64,000 nt of DNA from Bog-473 sp963711065 (lineage in GTDB: Bacteria; Actinomycetota; Acidimicrobiia; Acidimicrobiales; RAAP-2): contig CAVQCO010000002.1 in NCBI GenBank assembly GCA_963711065.1, forward strand, positions 186,001-250,000. Reading direction: 5' to 3'. The stretch's first letter is position 1. Each line of letters opens with the position of its first letter. Positions 44,125 to 51,420 of the stretch are shown piece after piece. A model generated the notes under the pieces. That model saw only the letters and a program-made list of their open reading frames with translations, was not told the origin of the DNA and did no database searches. The translations under genes were made by a program, and so were the position numbers.

Positions 44125-45149
44125 TGCAAGACGCTCAGGAATGACCGCGCGTGCTGCAGAGTCGAAAGGAGGGCCAAAGTGGATTCGGTGCCCTGGTTGA
44201 GATTGGCGCCGTCTCTTTGCAGGCCGTCGAAGGCTCCGCCGGTGCTGGGGTCCCACATGAGGACCCCGGCATCATTGTCACCAAGAAACCAATCGGCGGC
44301 AGTAGTGACTCCGTCGATCCATCGACGGTCGCCGTCGACAGCTTGAGCGCGGACACAGGCATCGGCGAGTGCGGCGACCTCAATCGGCTGCTGATCGAAT
44401 GCGGGACCATGTTCGTCGGGGCCACTGCCGCCGACCGGAGTGACGGAGAGGTGGCCCTGTCGCGTCTCGCGGTCGAATAACCATTCCAGGAGGTCCAGCC
44501 CCTGCCGCACGAGGACCGGACGTTCCAGAGCGGCACCGGCTGCGATCATTGCCTCGGGGAGCGTGGCGTTTGCGTACGTGAGGCGCTGCTCGGGCCATGG
44601 CCATCCGGCAAGTGGGGCCGGTCCGATCATCGCATCAGCCGCATCGGATAGGAGGGCGCGAGCAGACATGTCGTCGGGGTCGACGCTCAGCACCTCGGCT
44701 GCACCCAGCGCAGCGAACGCCATGGCTTTCGGCCACGGCGAGCGCTGCCTCATCGCTCGCTCGAGCCCCCTTGCGGCCAGGTGGCGTATCAAGTGGTCGT
44801 CGCTATGCGAGGCGGCAGTGCCCAGCCCCCAGATGGTCCGGCCCCAGCAGTCATCGAGTGCCGGTGAATCTTCCCAAGCACCATTGCGGTTCATTCGATT
44901 TCGACACCTGCCCTGTGAGTCCAACGCGTCCTGGAGAAAGCTCAGACTGAGCATCGCAAGGTTGCGCATCGCGCGCACAGGTCGCTGCTCCCGGGTGGCC
45001 ACCACCAGCACGCGGGCCATGTCGTCGCTGCAGTAGCCGTGTTCGGGCCTGGACTCACTGAAGAGGGCGTGCTCGAAGGTGCCGCGGGCGTCCGTCATGG
45101 AGATGAGATGGCCGAAGTGCGGCTCGGGTGCCTCCAACGGCGAGCTCAC
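44121..45149 (-). CDS. (Alpha/alpha)-barrel glycan-associated protein
   Basis: Protein of 342 residues built from repeated helix pairs (for example WGRTIWGLGTAAS, LSVDPDDMSARALLSDAADAM, WPWPEQRLTYANATLPEAMIAAGAAL and the end TLALLSTLQHARSFL), as in six-hairpin glycosidases and epimerases. Asp/Glu candidates for catalysis include GYCSDDMARVLVV and NQGTES. The exact family is not recognised; related proteins are often annotated simply as glycosyltransferases because of linkage or fusion. GTG start overlaps the GT4 stop by GTGA and its stop overlaps GH130, so expression is tightly coupled. Confidence 0.72.
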   Translation of the reverse strand: MSSPLEAPEPHFGHLISMTDARGTFEHALFSESRPEHGYCSDDMARVLVVATREQRPVRAMRNLAMLSLSFLQDALDSQGRCRNRMNRNGAWEDSPALDDCWGRTIWGLGTAASHSDDHLIRHLAARGLERAMRQRSPWPKAMAFAALGAAEVLSVDPDDMSARALLSDAADAMIGPAPLAGWPWPEQRLTYANATLPEAMIAAGAALERPVLVRQGLDLLEWLFDRETRQGHLSVTPVGGSGPDEHGPAFDQQPIEVAALADACVRAQAVDGDRRWIDGVTTAADWFLGDNDAGVLMWDPSTGGAFDGLQRDGANLNQGTESTLALLSTLQHARSFLSVLQ

Positions 45150-46312
45150 ACCAGCGCGAGTCGCTGGGCGAGGAGACCATTGGCCAAGTCAAGGTACTCG
45201 CCTGACACAACCGGCCATCCGAGGCTCGGCGCGATCCTGGACGCTTCGGCGGCCATCTTGGCGGCCAGCTCCGGTCTTGTGAGGATCCTCCTCAGGGCGC
45301 GCGCCATTGCGTCAGGGTCATCGTGGTCCACCACGACCCCGGCGCCGCTCGAGAGCAACTCAACGGCGTGAGGGAAGGCCGTCGCCACCACCGGTCGCCC
45401 CGCCGCGACGGCATCAACGAGGACGCCGGATGTCACCTGCTCCTTGGAGTCATAGGGAAGGACGACCACTTTGCTGGACTGGATCAACGCGGTCAGCGAT
45501 GCCACATCGCGGTAGCCGGCATCGAAGACGACGGAGGAGGAGATGCCGAGGCGCTCGGCTTGCTCAATCCGCTCCTGACGGTAGGACTCCCCGTGGGCGG
45601 CGAGGACCTTGGGGTGGGTCTGGCCGGCCACCAGGTAGCGCGGCCGCATCGGGAGATCCATCAACGCCCGCATGGCCTCTATGGCTCGTTCGATTCCCTT
45701 GCCCGGTCCAATGAGTCCCCACGTGAGTATGACGGGCCGACCGGCCCGCTCGGGCACGACACGTCTGGTCGGGATGGCAGCGCCATGGGCGATGATGCTC
45801 ACTTTGAGAGGGTCGACGTCAAAGCCGTCGCACAGTCGCGTCCGGGCCGCCTCGGTCATGACCACAACATGGTCCGCCAGCGCGGCAACCTCGTTCAACA
45901 CGGACCGTTGATGCGGCGTCGGGTTGGTGAGAATTGTGTGGGCAATGACGATGGAGGGGACGCGAAGACCGCCCAGAATCTCGAGGACATCGTCACCATC
46001 GGTGCCTCCGTAGAGTCCGTACTCGTGGTGCACCACCGCCACATCGAACTTGTTGAGCAGGTCCGAACTCGCGACCAGGGAGGTCGCAGATCCGTTGACC
46101 AGCTCGCCGATCACCCTTTCGCTCCTCGCGGTCTGTCCGCCGACGTCTACGACGCGGACCACGCCCACCTGGGCGTCGTGCGCCGACAATCCGGACGCGA
46201 GCGCTGCCGTGAACGTAGCCAGACCGCATGCAGTCGGGGGGTAGGAGCCGAGTATCCCGAATGAGCGAGCGCGCCCATCGAGTTCTTCGACGGGCAAATT
46301 CGGGACGCGCAC
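45146..46312 (-). CDS. Glycosyltransferase family 4
   Basis: GT4 enzyme of 388 residues and first gene of the operon. FGILGSYPPTACGLATFTAALASGL is the acceptor-side start, VVHHEYGLYGGTDGDDVLE and LTWGLIGPGKGIERAIEAM follow, and PYDSKEQVTSGVLVDAVAAGRPVVATAFPHAVELL is the donor-site segment. This subtype (HxEYGLYGG, SKEQVTSGVL) belongs to glycosyltransferases that often neighbour GH130 genes. GTG start with GGAG five bases before it. The 356 bases upstream contain no gene and should hold the operon promoter. Confidence 0.9.
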   Translation of the reverse strand: MRVPNLPVEELDGRARSFGILGSYPPTACGLATFTAALASGLSAHDAQVGVVRVVDVGGQTARSERVIGELVNGSATSLVASSDLLNKFDVAVVHHEYGLYGGTDGDDVLEILGGLRVPSIVIAHTILTNPTPHQRSVLNEVAALADHVVVMTEAARTRLCDGFDVDPLKVSIIAHGAAIPTRRVVPERAGRPVILTWGLIGPGKGIERAIEAMRALMDLPMRPRYLVAGQTHPKVLAAHGESYRQERIEQAERLGISSSVVFDAGYRDVASLTALIQSSKVVVLPYDSKEQVTSGVLVDAVAAGRPVVATAFPHAVELLSSGAGVVVDHDDPDAMARALRRILTRPELAAKMAAEASRIAPSLGWPVVSGEYLDLANGLLAQRLALV

Positions 46313-46668
46313 AAATGCTCCTCAGGGAGGCTCGGTCGAGGCGTCGAACCTGCACGGGGCGGCGTCGGCCGACATGGCCGTCCTGCCCAAGCGAAGCGAC
46401 TCTCCCAAGGGGACGAGGGCCCCAGTCTACCGCGAAGACCTGCGAGCTGTTCCGTCGGCCCCACGTCGACCGTTCTGCTCCACCGTTGGGGCCACAGTTG
46501 ACAACTGAGCACTTCATCTGGAAATTGGCCCGAGCTGGTCAACGGCGGTCGGCGCCCCCGGGGGATAGGAGATATCAGGTCCAAGCGCTCCACCCCCTCG
46601 GCGGCACCGCCCAGGTTCGAAGCCCGCCGGCCCCGCACAGCGCCCACCGGTGGGGTCACTTGTGCCCA
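46313..46668. other. Intergenic region upstream of glycan operon
   Basis: No convincing gene in 356 bases. It holds a perfect palindrome CCCACCGGTGGG at 46643-46654 next to the transposase remnant, and presumably the glycan operon promoter, though no clear -10/-35 pair was found. Confidence 0.4.
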
Positions 46669-46830
46669 TCAAGCAACGTTTGCGCGCTTTACCAGGTCAC
46701 GCAGGGTCATGTTCTGAGCGTTGGGGTTGCGCCAGATGATGTAGCGACGGATCATCGAGTTCCGCTCTTCGTGTGAGCGGAGGTCTGTGCCCTTTTCTTT
46801 CGCGAGAGGCCAATTCTGCGCGAACCCGAA
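46669..46830 (-). pseudogene. Transposase C-terminal remnant
   Basis: Fifty-three codons ending in TGA read FGFAQNWPLAKEKGTDLRSH, then a segment with SMIRRYIIWRN and LRDLVKRANVA. From memory this matches the C-terminal end of IS630-like actinobacterial transposases (motif SMIRRYIxWRN...ANVA). Everything upstream in this frame is missing. The break coincides with the end of the recognisable pilus protein, so the pilus gene was probably cut by this element or by a deletion. Confidence 0.6.
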
Positions 46831-47377
46831 TCAAAGTGGTGGACGCGCCCCGCCAACGCTGCCGGTCACGGTACGAGCCCTCGCCCGGAGCGATGACCCA
46901 GCTGTTGACGGTCATCCCGGACCCGCAGGTCGTCGGGCTCGGCGTTGACGCAAGACAGTCGTTCTTGTTGAAGACGCTCGAGAAGTCGTCGTAGGTCACC
47001 TGGGCTGAGATCAGGACCTTGCTGCTCAGGCCCCGGGGGGACGCGGTGAAGTTGATAACGCGCGAAGCACTGCTCGCCGCATTGACCGTCGCGGTGCATG
47101 CCACGACGATGCTCGCCCCGTCCAGTGCGTATGGGGTTGCCGGACACGTTGTCGCATAGGCGTAGCGCATGATGCTCATCTGCGTCTGGATCGCACCCTC
47201 CGCCGCAGTCAGGCTGCTCCTGACCCTCTTGAACACGCCGGTGTTGTTGATGTCGTTGGCCGACGCTGTCGCCAACGCGCCAACGGTCAGACCGACGACC
47301 AACATGAACATGAGCGCGAGAATGAGGACGGCCCCCGACTCGTCCCGGACACGCGGTGATCCCTGTCGGCGTGTCAT
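46697..47377 (-). CDS. PilX-like prepilin-related membrane protein, 3' end replaced
   Basis: Protein of 226 residues as read. Its start RRQGSPRVRDESGAVLILALMFMLVVGLTVGALATA is a short basic leader followed by one hydrophobic helix typical of PilX/Flp-pilus or pseudopilin membrane proteins; two Cys pairs and a Ser/Thr-rich beta region follow. From about 46830 on, the reading frame runs through transposase-derived DNA in another frame, so the last ~45 residues are not original. The ATG at 47377 overlaps the previous remnant by ATGA and follows GGTGGTGAC. Probably nonfunctional. Confidence 0.6.
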   Translation of the reverse strand: MTRRQGSPRVRDESGAVLILALMFMLVVGLTVGALATASANDINNTGVFKRVRSSLTAAEGAIQTQMSIMRYAYATTCPATPYALDGASIVVACTATVNAASSASRVINFTASPRGLSSKVLISAQVTYDDFSSVFNKNDCLASTPSPTTCGSGMTVNSWVIAPGEGSYRDRQRWRGASTTLIRVRAELASRERKGHRPPLTRRAELDDPSLHHLAQPQRSEHDPA

Positions 47378-47532
47378 GAGGTCACCACCACCTTGAGTGT
47401 CCATGCAGCGCCACTGACGGTGACGGTGGTCGGAGTGTTCTTGCTCGCCAGCGTGGCCGTCACCGCGTTCGGACTCGTGGACGAGGCGGACGCTGGGATC
47501 GAGATCGTTGCCGGCGTCGCATTCGTGACGGT
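47374..47532 (-). pseudogene. Truncated upstream pilus-operon gene, 3' end only
   Basis: Fifty-two codons with no start: TVTNATPATISIPASASSTS and, after a Thr-rich strand, GAAWTLKVVVTS, then TGA overlapping the next ATG. The end of a secreted, beta-rich prepilin-like protein is suggested by composition and by the coupling to the PilX-like gene. It is cut off at an in-frame stop at 47533-47535, where unrelated sequence begins. Confidence 0.5.
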
Positions 47533-47698
47533 TCAACTGGATACTTCTCGGCATTCAGCCGCATTTTTTTCTCAACGGCACCGGGGATGTCGGTCTCCAG
47601 TGCATCGAAAGTCCGCACAGGCCGACGGACACCACATCCACGACATTGGCAAGCTTTAGTGACACTCAGCAATGGGCAGGGCAAAGGCGCGGGCCGCT

Positions 47699-48129
47699 CT
47701 AGGACGTCGAGGAACGGAAATGCTCCTCGATCGGAGTTCCAGCGAACTCTTCCGCCAGGAGATGAGCAAAGTAGTTCACCGTAGTCCGTGGCCGGTAGCT
47801 CGCTACGAGGTGCTGGGTCTGCCCTGAGTCGTTGAACTTTACAAGAATGATGCAGCCGAGCGGCTTGCCGTGGATCTTCGCAACATACTCCTCGATCCAG
47901 GCGTTTTCGTCGTAACGACCAACGGAGACGAAGTCCTGGCGGTCGTACAGCTCCTTGATCTTCAGCACGACGGCCTGGAGACCCTCTCGACCCACGATGA
48001 CCCCGTCTAACATTGTCCCTTCGAGGGTTGCGTCATCGGCCACGTTCTTGACCCATTCCGGGTAGTAGTCCTGAGATCAGGATCACCGTTGCACGAGTAT
48101 TGAGCGAGATTGTCTTGGATAGCTGACAT
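47699..48129 (-). pseudogene. SnoaL-like / NTF2-fold gene with a frameshift
   Basis: From ATG 48129 (GAGAGGAA before it) the frame reads MSAIQDNLAQYS...NGDPDLR, then the natural continuation DYYPEWVKNVADDATLEGTM is found one base out of phase and runs to 47699 with NTF2/SnoaL-like text (GREGLQAVVLKIKELYD, VSVGRYDENAWIEEYVAKIHGKP). One base is missing near 48066-48072 (CTCAGGACTAC). Alone, the second part could start at GTG 48043 and give 114 residues. A small cavity-forming domain, often cyclase or isomerase. True mutation or sequencing error cannot be told apart. Confidence 0.65.
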
Positions 48130-48348
48130 GACTAGTTCCTCTCTTTGTCGGGGCCGCTGGCGGAGGGCTTTCCAAAGCCAGGGTTTGTCGGGACATGATC
48201 AAGTGTCCGCCGTTGGGCCGGTCGTGGGACCGATATTTTGACCAGTCTCAAGAGACGGCGTGAGCTTCGCCGACGGCCAAGATGCCCGGAGGACTGCTCT
48301 GGCCAGGGCAATCTCAGCCTTTGAGATCACGACGGCGAGGCAACGAGC

Positions 48349-49044
48349 TCAATCCGTCACCGACGTGGCGGCGGTCTCGACGAGCTTCAGCACATCATCA
48401 GGATGCGAGACCATGGCGACGTGGTTCGTGGGGATTTCGACGGTCGTTGCGCCCATGCGCTTGGCGAATTGCCGCTCGGCCGCGGGCGGGATCGCTTGAT
48501 CACCGTCGGCGATGAGGAACCAGGACGGCAGCGACCTCCAGGCCGGGACACCCATGACTTCCTGGAGCGCGCTTCCAGCGAGAGGCTGCTGCACGGCGTG
48601 CATGACCTTTGCCTTGACAGGATCGACATCAGCGGCGAAGTGGTTCACGAAGTCGTCCTCGGGTAGCCAGGCGAAGCCCTGCATGTCGACGTCCAGGTGC
48701 GCCAGCGCCGGGGTGGGAGGTCCCCCCGCTAGCAGGGAGCCGATCGACTCGCCTTGGTCCAGACCGAACGCGGCGATGTAGACAAGGCCTACGACGTTGG
48801 GGGCGTCCGTGCCAAGGGCGGTCATGATCTGGCCACCGTAGGAGTGTCCGACCACGATCGTCGGGCCGTCTTGGCGAGCCAGGACCTGTCGTAGCCGACG
48901 AACGTCGTCGGCAAGGGCGGCCATCGGGAACTGCGGAGCGGTGACGTTGTAGTCGTCAGCCTGGAGACGCTCGATCACCGCGCTCCAGCTGGACCCGTCC
49001 GCCCAGGCCCCGTGGACGAGGACGATGTTGGGCAGAGCATTCAT
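48349..49044 (-). CDS. Alpha/beta-hydrolase, EstC-like
   Basis: Hydrolase of 231 residues. NIVLVHGAWADGSSW is the oxyanion loop typical of EstC/salicylate-esterase-like proteins; VVGHSYGGQ has the nucleophile Ser, LIADGDQAIP the Asp and TNHVAMVSHPDDV the His. It lacks a signal peptide and should act in the cytoplasm. A secreted paralogue follows at 49320, and a third copy survives only as a tail. Probable role in ester-containing xenobiotics or stress; not determined. Confidence 0.88.
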   Translation of the reverse strand: MNALPNIVLVHGAWADGSSWSAVIERLQADDYNVTAPQFPMAALADDVRRLRQVLARQDGPTIVVGHSYGGQIMTALGTDAPNVVGLVYIAAFGLDQGESIGSLLAGGPPTPALAHLDVDMQGFAWLPEDDFVNHFAADVDPVKAKVMHAVQQPLAGSALQEVMGVPAWRSLPSWFLIADGDQAIPPAAERQFAKRMGATTVEIPTNHVAMVSHPDDVLKLVETAATSVTD

Positions 49045-49110
49045 GTGAGGCTCCTTTCAGTGGTGTTCTCGGTTGGATGTAAGTCGTGTCGTTCCGTGAG
49101 TGGTAGCGAC

Positions 49111-49224
49111 TCAAAGTGTGGCGTTGATGGCGTCGCAGATGATCTGGACGTCGATGCCGGTGTCGGCGATCAGACCGAGGTGAGTCCAGGTAAGTCGGAG
49201 GTCCCCGCTGGTTGATGCCGAGTC
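49111..49224 (-). pseudogene. C-terminal tail of a third alpha/beta-hydrolase
   Basis: Thirty-seven codons (DSASTSGDLRLTWTHLGLIA, then DTGIDVQIICDAINATL) end in TGA. They correspond to the last segment of the hydrolase at 49320 (HISYFNAPHLGLISQPWAVVNVIDQAVWATH). The rest of the gene is missing, so this is the scar of a deletion within a tandem hydrolase array. Confidence 0.5.
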
Positions 49225-49319
49225 GACTCGGATCTTCCTCATCGTTGGATTGCGATTGAACATCCGAGTCAGTCGATGTCCCTTGGCCAAGAGACATCGG
49301 CGGACCGGATTTGAACCTC

Positions 49320-50222
49320 CTAGTGGGTAGCCCAGACTGCTTGATCGATTACGTTGACCACCGCCCAAGGCTGCGAGATCAGTCCCAGGTGGGGGGCATT
49401 GAAGTAGCTGATGTGGGATCCGGCACGTTGAGCCATCATGAGTTGCTGCGATTCAGGAATGAGCTGGTCCTGTGTCCCGATGAGATCCCATGAAGGGATC
49501 GTCTTCCAAGCGGGCGATCCCGATAGTTGAGTGATCGCTCCCAAAGTGACTGGCCGCTGTGTCGCCGCCAGCTGGGCCACTTGGTAAGCGGGGAAACCAC
49601 CTGCAAAGCACTGTCCGAAGCCCGGATACAAAGGCGTGCCTTGGGTCTTCGCGTAGGCGTCGTAATCACCATCGGGCAAACTCGGATCTTGGGCGAAGTT
49701 GAATACCTCGGTTGGATTTACCGTAGAACCGGCCAGGCAGGAGTTCGGCCCCACGAGCTGAGCAATGTTCTCACCTTGGGCAGGGAGGAAAGCGTCCACG
49801 TAGACAAGCGCCTTGACGTTGGGATTACCGGTGGCAGCGTTTGTGATCACAGCCCCTCCGTACGAATGGCCAACCAAGATGATGGGTCCGGTAATCGTCG
49901 TCAGGTAACTGGCCAGATATTCCGAGTCCCCTGACAAGCTCCGTAGCGGATTCGGGGGCACGTCGACGGTAAAGCCCTCGTTCTCAAGCAAGGTGACTTC
50001 GCTATTCCAGCTGGAGCTGTCTGCCCATGCTCCGTGCTCCAAGACGATGGTCGGCTTGATGCCGTCGTACCTGCCGAAGCTCGCGAGTCTGGCCGTCTTG
50101 ATTGGGCTCTTGCTTGCTGAGGCAAACTGACTTGGAAGAGTGATGACTGCGACGAGCGCCAATGCGGCGCCTATCGTGGCCAGCCAAATCCAGCCGCGAT
50201 GAGGCAAGCGATGCGTGATCAT
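49320..50222 (-). CDS. Secreted alpha/beta-hydrolase, EstC-like
   Basis: Hydrolase of 300 residues. A signal peptide or N-terminal helix (about 11-36, WLATIGAALALVAVITLPSQFASA) precedes the fold. LEHGAWADSSSW is the oxyanion loop, VGHSYGGAV the nucleophile elbow, IGTQDQLIPES the Asp and APHLGLISQP the His region. It belongs to the same family as the cytoplasmic hydrolase at 48349 and a decayed third copy lies between them. Likely acts outside the cytoplasm on esters or amides of small aromatic compounds; unproven. Confidence 0.87.
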   Translation of the reverse strand: MITHRLPHRGWIWLATIGAALALVAVITLPSQFASASKSPIKTARLASFGRYDGIKPTIVLEHGAWADSSSWNSEVTLLENEGFTVDVPPNPLRSLSGDSEYLASYLTTITGPIILVGHSYGGAVITNAATGNPNVKALVYVDAFLPAQGENIAQLVGPNSCLAGSTVNPTEVFNFAQDPSLPDGDYDAYAKTQGTPLYPGFGQCFAGGFPAYQVAQLAATQRPVTLGAITQLSGSPAWKTIPSWDLIGTQDQLIPESQQLMMAQRAGSHISYFNAPHLGLISQPWAVVNVIDQAVWATH

Positions 50223-50419
50223 GAATACCGTCCTTTCATTGGTTGCTGCTCTTAGTTCGCGAAAGGCAGTCCCTCGTGTCCTTGTTCCACGACTGGTGTG
50301 AACTGCGGACGCTCAACACCTAAAATCGTGCTCAGTTCAGCGTCTCATCGCACCCGCTGGACTTACTGGTCGAGACTCACTGCAGTGACCTGAGCCCCTG
50401 AATCGGTCACCTTGACCTG

Positions 50420-50460
50420 GGCCCCCCAAAAAACAAACTGGCCCGACCCTGCGGGGGGCC
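50420..50460 (-). terminator. Hairpin downstream of truncated regulator
   Basis: GGCCCCCC (50420-50427) pairs with GGGGGGCC (50453-50460). On the minus strand the loop ends in a T-rich run (TTTGTTTTTTG) before the last arm. It lies 23 bases after the stop at 50483 and may end that transcript. Confidence 0.45.
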
Positions 50461-50482
50461 GACCGCGATCCGCCGGCTGGTA

Positions 50483-51253
50483 TCAGTTTCCCGACGGCAA
50501 TGCTTCGCGCAGCTGCCTCCTCGAGACGATTCCTAGCTTTGTGAACACCTTGCGGAGATGCCACTGAACAGTGCGTTCGCTCAGAAAGAGCTTCGTGGCG
50601 ATCTCAGGGTTGGTATAGCCGGAACTTGCAAGCCTCGCGATCGACGCCTCCTGGGGAGTTAGCTCATCGAAGGACTCGATACTGCGTTTGCGCACCGTCT
50701 CGCCGGTTGCCAGAAGTTCTCGCTGTGCGCGCTCGGCAAACACCTCGAGACACATTGCATTGAAGGTCGTGTTGGCGAGCCGGAGCTCCTGACGAGCGTC
50801 GGATCGACGACCGGCACGGCGTAACCACTCTCCGTACAGGAGGTGAGCTCGAGCGACTTCCGTGCGGACACCTGTGCGACCAAGGCGCGCAATGGCTTCT
50901 CGATAGAGACTTTCGGCTTCGCCTCCTTCGCTAAGCAAGGCTCGACAACGGGCCCTGATACCAAGAGCCCAGTCGCTCCCGCTCTGTAGCGCCACTTCGG
51001 AGATCTGGCGGTAGGCGATAGTCGCCTTCTCCATCCGACCGCACCTCACTGCTGCCTCGATCAGCTCTACCAAAGCCCAGGTCCCGAGACCGAGCTCGTC
51101 TGGGTATTCACTGCCCTGTTCGGCGGCAGCCAGAGCCTCTTGGTATCGGCAAGAGCCGTTGCTCAGCCATGCGAGGCGTCCATCCAGCGGGGGAGGTCCT
51201 TCAATCGCTATCCCACCATGGAGCAGGTAGTTTGTCTTGAAACGCTCACTCAC
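50483..51253 (-). CDS. LuxR-type regulator lacking its ATPase domain (truncated)
   Basis: Protein of 256 residues equal to the last quarter of a large LuxR ATPase regulator (LAL): helical TPR-like repeats (ELGLGTWALVELIEAAVRCGRMEKA, AHLLYGEWLRRAGRRSDARQELR) followed by the C-terminal helix-turn-helix ELTPQEASIARLASSGYTNPEIATKLFLSERTVQWHLRKVF. It aligns with the end of the complete neighbour at 51421. The N-terminal Walker domain (~650 residues) is missing and the first ~15 residues look arbitrary, so a 5' deletion is likely. It could still bind DNA and interfere with its paralogue. Confidence 0.75.
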   Translation of the reverse strand: MSERFKTNYLLHGGIAIEGPPPLDGRLAWLSNGSCRYQEALAAAEQGSEYPDELGLGTWALVELIEAAVRCGRMEKATIAYRQISEVALQSGSDWALGIRARCRALLSEGGEAESLYREAIARLGRTGVRTEVARAHLLYGEWLRRAGRRSDARQELRLANTTFNAMCLEVFAERAQRELLATGETVRKRSIESFDELTPQEASIARLASSGYTNPEIATKLFLSERTVQWHLRKVFTKLGIVSRRQLREALPSGN

Positions 51254-51420
51254 AGGGTCCCCTTTCCATGCCAGACGGCCCGCCGTACAATCACCGTTGT
51301 GTCGGACGGGCCTCCGTAGGGAGAAAGTAAGGCGGTTGCCATTCCGTTTTCTTCTGTGATCCCACTAGTCCTGACAGGGCCACTATCTGTGGATGCACGT
51401 GTCCAGGGAGGAAAGTCCAG

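Noticed and set aside
46610..46640. tRNA T-arm-like AGGTTCGAAGCCC
   Set aside because: The flanking bases do not form a five-pair T stem and no acceptor follows; treated as chance.
47460..47684. 74-codon frame (CQCRGCG..., FDALETDIPGAVEKK...) upstream of the pilus remnant
   Set aside because: The part downstream overlaps the pilus fragment in another frame; the first part might be a mobile-element relic but no family could be named.
49297..49322. Another tRNA-like fragment (GGATTTGAACCTCC)
   Set aside because: The stem does not pair and the text does not match the tRNA-Arg fragments; left out of the scar series.
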